Below, piece by piece: positions 41,584-48,460 of a stretch of DNA of 56,111 nucleotides (its first letter is position 1; the number at the start of each line of letters is the position of its first letter). Source of the DNA: a virus; the IMG/VR virus record IMGVR_UViG_3300025771_000033, positions 1-56,111 of that record. The stretch is one strand, 5' to 3'. Both the position numbers and the translations under genes were made by a program. Under the pieces are notes generated by a model that saw only the letters and a program-made list of their open reading frames with translations, made no database searches and was not told the DNA's origin.

Positions 41584-41788
41584 ATGTATACCTAAATTTG
41601 TTTCCTATATATTCACATAGATCGTTGATATACTCTTGAAAGTCTTCGTAGTCATTCTTATCTGGTTTAGTTCCTGAGAAGTCAATAAGACTATAGTCAT
41701 CGTATCCTTCTTCTACAGACTTATTGTACCTCTCAAGAAACTCCTTAGTAACCACGCAGAGCTTTACCGTAGCCTCGTACCTTACCAC
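41555..41788 (-). CDS. Small acidic protein (77 aa), start uncertain
   Basis: 77 residues, the only acidic member of this block (LIDFSGTKPDKNDYEDFQEY). The frame opens at GTG 41788, 44 bases inside the previous gene; GTG 41755 (VVTKEFLERYNKS) is an equally good start and reduces the overlap. No clear ribosome site for either. Tyr-rich end with KKKA. Not recognised. Confidence 0.5.
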   Translation of the reverse strand: MVRYEATVKLCVVTKEFLERYNKSVEEGYDDYSLIDFSGTKPDKNDYEDFQEYINDLCEYIGNKFRYTYGSKAKKKA

Positions 41789-42383
41789 CCATGCGACGTT
41801 TTACCTTGCCACCATACTTCTTAATTTCAAAACCAGAGGCAATAAGATCATCAAGCTCTTTACCCGTAGGCATCATTTCAGAACCACGCCTTGCGCCCAT
41901 TGCTTCCTCAACCATTTCACGAGGAGGAGCATACTCACCACGTTTAAGCATACCAGACTTACCAAGACGGCGACGTGCGGCAGGAGACATTTCTTCTTTA
42001 CGTGGGGTGGGAACTTTTGAAAGAAGCGGACCTTGTTCTACTTCCTGTCCTTTAGGTCCAGTGGCACGACGCTTAGGAAGAATATCTGACGATCCTTCTC
42101 GCATCTCTCTCTGCTGTTCACGCCTTAACTTTGCAAGCTCTTTATTTTCAGCAGGAGTTCGTTTCACTCTAGGCTGTTTTTTCTCTTTAGGCGTCTCTGC
42201 TTCTTTAGCTTCTTTGATAAACCTCTTCTGCTTTTCTTCAGGAAGTTTTTTAAACTCCCTAAGAGACATGCCAGCCTGTTTAGCACCAGCCCTTTGAGCA
42301 GGAGTTGCGGCTTTGGCACCACGAGGCCTGCGCTGACGGCCAACACGCTTTGTAACCTCAGTTGCTACTTTTCTTGATGACAT
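41745..42383 (-). CDS. Lys/Arg-rich protein (212 aa)
   Basis: 212 residues, very basic in the first half (MSSRKVATEVTKRVGRQRRP), with a helical charged middle and a Gly-Arg tail KYGGKVKRRMGGKVRGYGKA. Tails of the type MGGKV-RGYGKA are repeated motifs in small phage structural proteins. May condense DNA or sit in the virion; not established. Confidence 0.68.
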   Translation of the reverse strand: MSSRKVATEVTKRVGRQRRPRGAKAATPAQRAGAKQAGMSLREFKKLPEEKQKRFIKEAKEAETPKEKKQPRVKRTPAENKELAKLRREQQREMREGSSDILPKRRATGPKGQEVEQGPLLSKVPTPRKEEMSPAARRRLGKSGMLKRGEYAPPREMVEEAMGARRGSEMMPTGKELDDLIASGFEIKKYGGKVKRRMGGKVRGYGKALRGY

Positions 42384-42386
42384 AAT

Positions 42387-42575
42387 TTAACCCTCTACTT
42401 TAAAGGCTTTGCCCTCGTTGTAGTCTTCGTCAACTACAACATCTTGAGGCGGTCCCATTACCTGCGGCCCTTTACGTGCAGCACCATAGCCCTGTCCAGT
42501 AGGACGGCCCACAATTTTATTAAGATCATGAGGACGATTAATCAACGTCGTTCGCATTTGCGGTGAGTCAGACAT
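42387..42575 (-). CDS. Small hypothetical structural-block protein (62 aa)
   Basis: 62 residues (MSDSPQMRTTLINRPHDLNK...), Gly/Pro/Arg-rich with an acidic end. Separated by three bases from the next gene and immediately next to the upstream one (42576). GGAG precedes it. Function unknown. Confidence 0.62.
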   Translation of the reverse strand: MSDSPQMRTTLINRPHDLNKIVGRPTGQGYGAARKGPQVMGPPQDVVVDEDYNEGKAFKVEG

Positions 42576-42758
42576 TTACTTTCTCCTTTTGCGTTTCTTA
42601 CGCCGTGCCTCGCTAAGTGCAATGGCTACAGCCTGTTTCCTATTTGTAACTTTTCTGCCAGAGCTACTTTTAAGTTTACCCCGTTTGTATTCGCCCATTA
42701 CTTTCTTTACTTTACCGGGGCGAGTGACTTGTTTTCGTATGCTAGAGCGATTAGTCAT
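42576..42758 (-). CDS. Small Arg/Lys-rich protein (60 aa)
   Basis: 60 residues, about 40% Lys/Arg (MTNRSSIRKQVTRPGKVKKV..., ending RRKKRKRRK). QAVAIALSEARRKKRKRRK is a familiar ending of phage basic proteins (the AVAIALSEA helix). Overlaps the upstream gene by eight bases. Probably binds nucleic acid. Confidence 0.65.
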   Translation of the reverse strand: MTNRSSIRKQVTRPGKVKKVMGEYKRGKLKSSSGRKVTNRKQAVAIALSEARRKKRKRRK

Positions 42759-43476
42759 AACAAGCGTTTACAAGGTCTTGTCCGCTCATATTATTTTTAA
42801 TAACCTTACCGCTATGTTTGCGTTTGTAAACTTTACCACCACCCATTTTCTTTTTCTTTTTAGCCTGAGCTTGTGCAGAAAGTTCTTTCGGAACAGAAGT
42901 ATAATCTTCCATCATGCTTTCGCTAACTTTCTTTCCTTTTTTAGCAAATCCCATTCTATTACGAACAGGCTTAGGAAGTTCAGCAACGCCCGGATTTTTA
43001 GCTTTGTCTACAGGTTTTAGTGCGCCACCACCAGCCATTTTCTTTTTCATGTAGCCACCACTCTTCATTGGGGTCATTCCCCTATCTTTAAAGACAGAGT
43101 AAAACTTACTTTTATTACCTTTTAGTCGTTCGGCTCTTTTAGCACCTGCGGTTAGCCCATCATATTCTTCAGCTAGTTTTGCCTTTTTACTTTTAAGAGA
43201 AGACTCTCTCTTAACCATACCAGCAGCCTGCGGCTTATTAGGTTCAAACTGTTTAGCATCCATATTATAATTTCTTTTGGGTTTGCCATTACTTTTTGGC
43301 GCAGCCTTTTTAGCTCTTTTCCCAGCAGCCTGCATATCTTCAAGTTTTTTTGGGTCAGTTTTAGGACCAGTTTGAAGTTTTCTCTTGCGTCCTTTTAGTC
43401 TTTTAGCTGCATCTTCTGGACTAATAATTTTACCTATTTGTTTACCAACAGTAGATGCGATTTTTCTTCCAGCCAT
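42751..43476 (-). CDS. Lys-rich protein (241 aa)
   Basis: 241 residues, strongly basic, low complexity (RKRKLQTGPKTDPKKLEDMQ; KSGGYMKKKMAGGGALKPVD; KKKKKMGGGKVYKRKHSGKV). Gly-Gly-Gly-Lys and Lys runs recur. No globular domain is obvious. First of the basic block after the capsid-side genes. It could be an internal DNA-neutralising protein or an assembly factor. Confidence 0.65.
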   Translation of the reverse strand: MAGRKIASTVGKQIGKIISPEDAAKRLKGRKRKLQTGPKTDPKKLEDMQAAGKRAKKAAPKSNGKPKRNYNMDAKQFEPNKPQAAGMVKRESSLKSKKAKLAEEYDGLTAGAKRAERLKGNKSKFYSVFKDRGMTPMKSGGYMKKKMAGGGALKPVDKAKNPGVAELPKPVRNRMGFAKKGKKVSESMMEDYTSVPKELSAQAQAKKKKKMGGGKVYKRKHSGKVIKNNMSGQDLVNACYD

Positions 43477-44156
43477 TAACTTGCTCCTTGTATAATTGTG
43501 TTAGGTCCACCAGCAGGAGAGCCAGCAACTGCCATATCATCCTGTCTGCTGCGACGTGCTTGATTTCTAAGTTGATCTATTGCGGTCTGATACTGCTGCT
43601 GCCAAACAGGAAGGGTATTCCAATCTTTCATATACATGGTTGCCTCTACCATGCAGCCAGCAAAGAGAGCATCATAACAATATTCGCTAAAGTAGTTTGT
43701 AGTTGTCACGCTAGTTCCCGTAGCAGAAGCAAGGGCAAGCGGCTGTGATTGTGATTCAACTTCTACTGTAAGAACCGACACTGGTGTAGGCACTATACGA
43801 ATAGAAGAATTAGTTCTGCGACTATAATACCGAGGCGTTCCAGTAGAGGCGCTCACCGGCCAGTAGTCATTTACATATTCATTTGTTCTTTGAAGAAGAT
43901 TAGTCGTACTTGTACCGCTGCTAACTACAAAGTTAACATTACGGATAATAAGAGTACGATCATTCAAAGAAACGGCACCAGCATTTCCAGCCGATACCGA
44001 TACATTGGCATATTCGCTCAGACCTACATCGTCCAAGTCTTTCACCAATCGAAACTCTGTTTTCTTTACAAAAGCAGATACCTGCGTAGAAAACTCCGTA
44101 GAGTCATTCTCCGTTGTATTAATCAGGTCTGTCTTTAGATAAGCATAATTAGGCAT
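43476..44156 (-). CDS. Probable head-tail connector / adaptor (226 aa)
   Basis: 226 residues: helical start (MPNYAYLKTDLINTTENDST), a beta section, then YCYDALFAGCMVEATMYMKD and YQTAIDQLRNQARRSRQDDM. The arrangement resembles the adaptor at 38971, so the two may be distantly related connectors (gp4/gp11-type). It follows the capsid genes directly. Call by pattern. Confidence 0.6.
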   Translation of the reverse strand: MPNYAYLKTDLINTTENDSTEFSTQVSAFVKKTEFRLVKDLDDVGLSEYANVSVSAGNAGAVSLNDRTLIIRNVNFVVSSGTSTTNLLQRTNEYVNDYWPVSASTGTPRYYSRRTNSSIRIVPTPVSVLTVEVESQSQPLALASATGTSVTTTNYFSEYCYDALFAGCMVEATMYMKDWNTLPVWQQQYQTAIDQLRNQARRSRQDDMAVAGSPAGGPNTIIQGAS

Positions 44157-44158
44157 AA

Positions 44159-44500
44159 TTAATTAAGCATTACGGTAAGAACGGAACCATCAGTGGGCGC
44201 TGAAACGCTAACCACACCATAGACGGCAACTCCCAAGTCACCCATATAAATATCAGTAGATTCGCTGGCTACCACCTGAAACTTAATTGCAGTACCTTCT
44301 GCTGTCTTATTTGTAATCTGCCTCTGACCTTTAATAGCAAAAGAGCCGCCAAGAGTTGCCACAGCATGTACCGCAACAATCCGAGAGACGCTAGGAATAT
44401 TACTATCAGCAGTTCCATTACTGCCAACAGTCGTATCGTCTTCTACATATTTAAGAACTGAGTCACCTGTGGCTATCGCAACTTTAATATTTGAAGCCAT
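44159..44500 (-). CDS. Small beta-rich capsid-side protein (113 aa)
   Basis: 113 residues from ATG 44500 (MASNIKVAIATGDSVLKYVE...), with AAAGGAG six bases upstream; the longer frame from 44542 runs through the hairpin after the capsid gene and is rejected. Beta-rich and compact (IVAVHAVATLGGSFAIKGQR; TDIYMGDLGVAVYGVVSVS). Possibly a decoration or head-completion protein. Confidence 0.68.
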   Translation of the reverse strand: MASNIKVAIATGDSVLKYVEDDTTVGSNGTADSNIPSVSRIVAVHAVATLGGSFAIKGQRQITNKTAEGTAIKFQVVASESTDIYMGDLGVAVYGVVSVSAPTDGSVLTVMLN

Positions 44501-44524
44501 ATGTATCTCCTTTAAGAATGAAGA

Positions 44525-44546
44525 GAGAGTGGCCGAAGCCACCCTC
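44525..44546 (-). promoter_or_regulatory. cUUCGg hairpin after the capsid gene
   Basis: On the - strand GAGGGTGGC-TTCG-GCCACTCTC forms nine pairs (one G-T) capped by a C(UUCG)G tetraloop, the most stable RNA tetraloop. It starts 13 bases after the capsid stop and lacks a T-run, so it likely protects the abundant capsid mRNA from 3' exonucleases or makes a processing or partial termination point, rather than ending transcription outright. Confidence 0.8.
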
Positions 44547-44559
44547 CCTCATTTGCTGA

Positions 44560-45477
44560 TTAACCAGCGCTACCAAACCAGCCACGCCAATCCGAGACGC
44601 CGAAGCTATAACGCTCACGAGCCTTGAATCGAAGGTTGCCGGTGTCGAAGTCCGGTTCCATCTTGGTCTGAAGCGGCGACCGCACAAACATCTTCGTGCC
44701 GTTCGGAACGTCCGTCTTAACAAACCATGCGTCCGTGTCAGTGAAGCGACGGTTAATGAAGAAGCCTTCAGGAACCATGCCCATGTGACGGGTCGCATTG
44801 ATGGCGTTCGTATTCGGGTTCGCACCGCCAGCACTCGCCTGAGTGTTGCCCGGCGACGAAAGAACACGATCCGCAACCGCCCAGTAATCAACCGGGATAT
44901 GCAGAGAAATCGCACTAGCACCAACCAGAATACCACGATCATCTTTGATCTTCTGAATGGCGGTAAGCGCAGTTTCAAGCGTAGCTTCCGACAGGTCAGC
45001 CGCACCAAGAAGGTTAGACTGAAGACCATCAGAAATCGTCGGATGAGCCGCAGAGAAGAACGGAGCGCCATCACCAATGGTATCAGTGAAACCATTATTG
45101 TAGATGTTAGCAGCCTTCACCTGCTTGGTGTTCGCCATTGCACGGGCAAGACCCCTTGCACGAAGTTTAGCGAACGTGTCATAAAGATTGTCTTCCATCG
45201 CTTCTTCGGTGACAGCAAAAGCAAGCGCAACGGTTTCCGCCGTGTAGCGAGCCGTGTAGCTTTCCTGTGCGTCATCATAAGAAACCGATGCACCCTCTCC
45301 CTTAGTAGGGGCGGTGCCGAAGCCCGTGAAGAGAACTTCTTCTTCAAAGGCACGGTCAGAATTTTCAATCTCATAGAGAGCCTCATGTTCGTTATTGACC
45401 TCTCCATACTCCATCCCAAAAACGGCGTTAAGACCGGGAAGGAGTTCTTTAGCAATACTAGCTCTATTAATAGCCAT
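44560..45477 (-). CDS. Major capsid protein
   Basis: 305 residues. N-terminal MAINRASIAKELLPGLNAVF, EYGEVNNEHEALYEIENSDR and a central PFFSAAHPTISDG, DRGILVGASAISLHIPVDYW match HK97-fold capsid proteins of the Mu gpT-like group. YSFGVSDWRGWFG at the end is typical. Forms the icosahedral shell around the 46638 scaffold. Codon choice is markedly GC-richer than neighbouring genes, as expected for the most abundant product. Followed by a cUUCGg hairpin. Confidence 0.9.
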   Translation of the reverse strand: MAINRASIAKELLPGLNAVFGMEYGEVNNEHEALYEIENSDRAFEEEVLFTGFGTAPTKGEGASVSYDDAQESYTARYTAETVALAFAVTEEAMEDNLYDTFAKLRARGLARAMANTKQVKAANIYNNGFTDTIGDGAPFFSAAHPTISDGLQSNLLGAADLSEATLETALTAIQKIKDDRGILVGASAISLHIPVDYWAVADRVLSSPGNTQASAGGANPNTNAINATRHMGMVPEGFFINRRFTDTDAWFVKTDVPNGTKMFVRSPLQTKMEPDFDTGNLRFKARERYSFGVSDWRGWFGSAG

Positions 45478-45492
45478 GATAAATCCTCCCTA

Positions 45493-46107
45493 TTAAGCCG
45501 TTGACGCCGTAGCCGTTACAAAACGGTCACGGTGATGGTTGAGCCATACTTCCACAATCGGATAAGCATCAGAGTCCTTTTCATCAGGGAACTGAGCTTT
45601 ACCAATCACACGAACGGCAGCAGCAGCTTCCGTGCCGGACGCACCGTCCAGATAGTAGCTCGACTGACCCGTAGTCGTGCTGCCCGAAGAGGCAGTGGAG
45701 CTAACGGTTACGTTGTAGTTTTTGACAATAGCCAACTCAGCCGCCGAAAGCGACAGAGAAGCCTGAATGTAATACGTCTGATCGGGATCAGTGATCACAA
45801 AGAATTTAATATCCGTGGCACTCGTTCCGCCCGGCCAATACCGAGAGAACTTCTGCTCGCCATTTTCAACATACTGACAACCCATGAACACTCCAGACGG
45901 CTTGAGCGTCGCAGCGATATACGGAGAAATCGTCGCAAAGTTCGCACCGGGAAGCACCACCGGATCGCCGGTAAAGATGCTATTGGAGGGCGTCTGAGCC
46001 TGACCCGAAGAGGTCAGAGTAATCATGTCGGTCACGGCTTCGTTGTTGTAGCCGCCACCTTTTTTACGAGCAGGAATGAAACCACGAAATGCTTTAGTAG
46101 TAGACAT
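45493..46107 (-). CDS. Probable capsid decoration / head protein (204 aa)
   Basis: 204 residues, beta-rich, Ser/Thr/Gly-rich (GFIPARKKGGGYNNEAVTDM, TGDPVVLPG, YWPGGTSATDIKFFVITDPD). It lies directly upstream of the capsid gene and shares its GC-rich, biased codon use, indicating high expression. Position and composition fit a decoration protein. No catalytic motif seen. Confidence 0.68.
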   Translation of the reverse strand: MSTTKAFRGFIPARKKGGGYNNEAVTDMITLTSSGQAQTPSNSIFTGDPVVLPGANFATISPYIAATLKPSGVFMGCQYVENGEQKFSRYWPGGTSATDIKFFVITDPDQTYYIQASLSLSAAELAIVKNYNVTVSSTASSGSTTTGQSSYYLDGASGTEAAAAVRVIGKAQFPDEKDSDAYPIVEVWLNHHRDRFVTATASTA

Positions 46108-46132
46108 GTTTCATCTCCTTAATTATGGGAGG

Positions 46133-46621
46133 CTAGTCCTGAAAGGACGGTTGCCTTCCCTTGGTTGTAACAGAACGACTCGTGTTGGAAATAGGAAAAC
46201 GTGAATCAGAGTTTTTCATCAACTGAGAGTTGACAGCTTCCATCTGATCGTTTGATTTACCTTCATAGAATTTCCTACGAGCATTCACTTTTCCGGCTGG
46301 CATTTTAACCAAGGCTACATCACCTCGACACACAGAGCCTTGATACCTGCCTTCATCCCTCACGAAGGATGTAAGAGACATTTCGGGAACTTCATCTGGA
46401 GTTACAAACACCCATCCTGCTTGCAGCTTTTTGCCAACATTCGTGATGTCATCCTGACCCTGAAGGGAGATTCGTATCCAACGTAGCGCCATGCCCTCAT
46501 TATCAAAACGTGCTTTCACACTTTCTGGAATGTCCAGAGCATTCGGCTCTTCAAAAGTCCACTCTTCTTCTCTAGTATTCTGTTCCCGCATACTCTCAGT
46601 ACGTGATTCATTTCGTGTCAT
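46133..46621 (-). CDS. Capsid-block hypothetical protein (162 aa)
   Basis: 162 residues with many charges (MTRNESRTESMREQNTREEE...). RFDNEGMALRWIRISLQGQD and GWVFVTPDEVPEM form the core; CRGDVALVKMPAGKVNARRK follows. It resembles proteins found between scaffold and capsid genes in marine podoviruses; role unknown. No membrane segment. Confidence 0.62.
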   Translation of the reverse strand: MTRNESRTESMREQNTREEEWTFEEPNALDIPESVKARFDNEGMALRWIRISLQGQDDITNVGKKLQAGWVFVTPDEVPEMSLTSFVRDEGRYQGSVCRGDVALVKMPAGKVNARRKFYEGKSNDQMEAVNSQLMKNSDSRFPISNTSRSVTTKGRQPSFQD

Positions 46622-46637
46622 ATTCTTTCCTCCACGC

Positions 46638-47600
46638 CTACATGTTTATGTTAGTATATTCACCATCAGCCGAAGTTACCTTCAGCTTCTCGGCGGCATA
46701 CTGTTCAAGTGGGATGCCCCATTTATTAGCAAGCCTTACGTCTTCTTTGGAAAGCTTTACTTTTTTATTAGAGTTCGGAGACGAGCGTGAAGCCCCCGAA
46801 ACCACTTGAGCAGGTTGTGACGTGCCTGAGTTACTTTGTCTCTCAGTTTCCTGCACACGGTTTGAAGTTTGACCAAAGGCCATTTCAAGGCGCTTGTCAA
46901 TTTCTTCATAAAATTCGTCATCACTGGGATCATATCCTTCTCCCTTCAGTTCAGCATCTATTGCAAGAGCGGCTGCGGTTTTAACTGTATCTTGTCCAAA
47001 CCAATCATTTCGCTGCGCCCATTCATTTGCTTTTGGATCATAAGCCTGAGTCTGCGATACAAGCTCTGGTTCCTTTTCTACTTCTTTTGAAGCTTCTTCC
47101 ATTCGCTTTGCAATATTAGCTTTATAGTTTTGAACGGTTTTAAGATCAGCTTGAGCAGCATTTAGAATTTCCTGCGCTGCCAAAACCTTTTCTTTATCTC
47201 CTTCGTCAAATGCCTGAAGATAAGCTTGACGTGCCAGTTCAATATTTTGAGTTAGCTGCTTCTCACTTGATCCAACGCTACGAGAAGCAATATTATTTAC
47301 TTCTTCTTCTTTTTTATTTAGGTTTTGTTTAAGCTCTTCATTCTGTCGAATAAGCTCATCAATCTTTTCTTCACGTTCTTTGCGCTGTCGAATCAGTTGC
47401 CTAATTCTTTTTTCAGCGCCTTTAGTTTCAATACCTTCTAGTTCTTTCGGCTGTTCAGGCTCAACTTTTTGTTCCGGCTGTTCTTGAACAACCTCTTCTT
47501 TTGCCTGTACTGGTTGTTCTTCTTCTTCAATTTCAAATTCAACTTCTTTACTATCTTCTGAAACCTCAATGGTTTCCCATCCATCATTTTCGTTACTCAT
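46638..47600 (-). CDS. Capsid scaffolding protein
   Basis: 320 residues from ATG 47600 (MSNENDGWETIEVSEDSKEV). Acidic N terminus rich in Glu/Gln, then a coiled coil (about 75-180: RQLIRQRKEREEKIDELIRQ and NEELKQNLNKKEEEVNN), and a basic C-terminal NKKVKLSKEDVRLANKWGIP that could bind the shell. This is the plan of phage scaffolds. AACGGAGAGTAAAATG gives the ribosome site; 47624 in frame is rejected. It has its own late promoter about 44 bases upstream. Confidence 0.82.
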   Translation of the reverse strand: MSNENDGWETIEVSEDSKEVEFEIEEEEQPVQAKEEVVQEQPEQKVEPEQPKELEGIETKGAEKRIRQLIRQRKEREEKIDELIRQNEELKQNLNKKEEEVNNIASRSVGSSEKQLTQNIELARQAYLQAFDEGDKEKVLAAQEILNAAQADLKTVQNYKANIAKRMEEASKEVEKEPELVSQTQAYDPKANEWAQRNDWFGQDTVKTAAALAIDAELKGEGYDPSDDEFYEEIDKRLEMAFGQTSNRVQETERQSNSGTSQPAQVVSGASRSSPNSNKKVKLSKEDVRLANKWGIPLEQYAAEKLKVTSADGEYTNINM

Positions 47601-47643
47601 TTTACTCTCCGTTGTTAACGACACAAACGATTACGTTTATATT

Positions 47644-47673
47644 ATTATATCACAAAAGTCTTAATTTCCCAAA
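47644..47673 (-). promoter_or_regulatory. Late promoter, copy 2 (TTTGGGAAAT-N14-TATAATAATA)
   Basis: On the - strand TTTGGGAAAT (47673-47664), 14 bases, TATAAT (47649-47644) continuing AATA; TGA before the -10 is an extended -10. It begins at the stop of the co-chaperonin gene and drives the scaffold/capsid genes, with a leader of about 37 bases. Confidence 0.85.
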
Positions 47674-48099
47674 TCAGTTAGAACCTTTTCCTAAATTAAA
47701 TGTGGGGTCAAGGTCTTTAGGGTCTTCTACTTTCATAATAATCTGATCATCAAACAAGAGTATTAGACGTACACCCTTGTAAAATAGTTTAGTTCCTGCG
47801 TGTTTGCCATAGCATACATAGTCGCCTACATTACACCAAGCCCCGCCGGGAAACTTCTCTTTATCCATATATGCCAAGTCTCCTAACGCTAGAACCTGTG
47901 CGACAGTCGTGAGATATGCCATATCGTCTTTGGTTGAATCCGGTAGAAAGATACCACCTTTAGTTACACTCTTTACTGAAACGGGTCGCACTAGAACGTG
48001 AAATCCCGGTAGAGTGGGGAGTGGGCTGGGATCGGGTGCGTCGTCCTCAGTTATCCACAAATCATTTTTCATTGCGCCACCTAAACCTACTTGCTGCAT
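47674..48099 (-). CDS. GroES-like co-chaperonin
   Basis: 141 residues. After about 30 variable residues comes a Cpn10 domain: LPGFHVLVRPVSVKSVTKGG, IFLPDSTKD, a VAQVLALGDLAY strand, GDYVCYGKHAGTKLFYKGV and LLFDDQIIMKVED. The mobile loop (VTKGGIFLPD) that contacts GroEL is present. Phage co-chaperonins (such as T4 gp31) adapt host GroEL for capsid folding; its place between portal and scaffold/capsid fits. The start could alternatively be the Met at 10. Confidence 0.82.
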   Translation of the reverse strand: MQQVGLGGAMKNDLWITEDDAPDPSPLPTLPGFHVLVRPVSVKSVTKGGIFLPDSTKDDMAYLTTVAQVLALGDLAYMDKEKFPGGAWCNVGDYVCYGKHAGTKLFYKGVRLILLFDDQIIMKVEDPKDLDPTFNLGKGSN

Positions 48100-48101
48100 T
48101 A

Positions 48102-48299
48102 CTACTCGTCGTCCTCCATATAAATACGTTTCTTTACTATATCAGTTAAATTATCTCTGGCCCACTCTAGGCTGGAGATAGAACCAACAATCTGACGATA
48201 GTGAGGATAGTCCTCCGCAGAGCCATTACCCAATGCTATCCTCAGATTGTTAATCTCTTTATTGTACTCGCTTACTACTTCGTCCCAAATGTCAGGCAC
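48102..48299 (-). CDS. Small hypothetical protein (65 aa)
   Basis: 65 residues, acidic helical (MPDIWDEVVSEYNKEINNLR...). GTG start at 48299 overlaps the stop of the preceding small gene (TAGTG). Reads AMALGN-type helices with a KRIYMEDDE end. GSISSLEWARDNLTDIV suggests a coiled coil. A similar gene next to portal genes occurs in related phages; role unknown. Confidence 0.65.
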   Translation of the reverse strand: MPDIWDEVVSEYNKEINNLRIALGNGSAEDYPHYRQIVGSISSLEWARDNLTDIVKKRIYMEDDE

Positions 48300-48460
48300 T
48301 ACTTCTTTTCACCTTTGTCGGAAGACTTCCAAGAGTAGTCATCCCATTTGTTCAGTGCAGAGCGAATATTACGGCCACCCGTGATGTCCTGTGCATAAGG
48401 GTCGCCAAAGCTTTTGTCGGTATCCTTTACATGTTCAGGATAACCTTTACCTTTCGTCAT
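48299..48460 (-). CDS. Small hypothetical protein (53 aa)
   Basis: 53 residues from ATG 48460 (MTKGKGYPEHVKDTDKSFGD), continuing PYAQDITGGRNIRSALNKWD and a Lys-rich end. It begins inside the last codons of the portal gene and fills 48300-48446, which otherwise would be empty. A second ATG at 48463 is directly in front. Short, but composition and overlap pattern support it. Confidence 0.65.
   Translation of the reverse strand: MTKGKGYPEHVKDTDKSFGDPYAQDITGGRNIRSALNKWDDYSWKSSDKGEKK

Noticed and set aside
41791-43020. + strand frames opposite the basic-protein block
   Set aside because: Phe/Ser/Leu-rich antisense of Lys-rich codons; the - strand chain of overlapping genes is complete without them.
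44785-45504. 239-codon + strand frame opposite the capsid gene
   Set aside because: Long open antisense frame caused by the biased GC-rich codon use of the capsid gene; Arg/Ser-rich product with no domain and no ribosome site.
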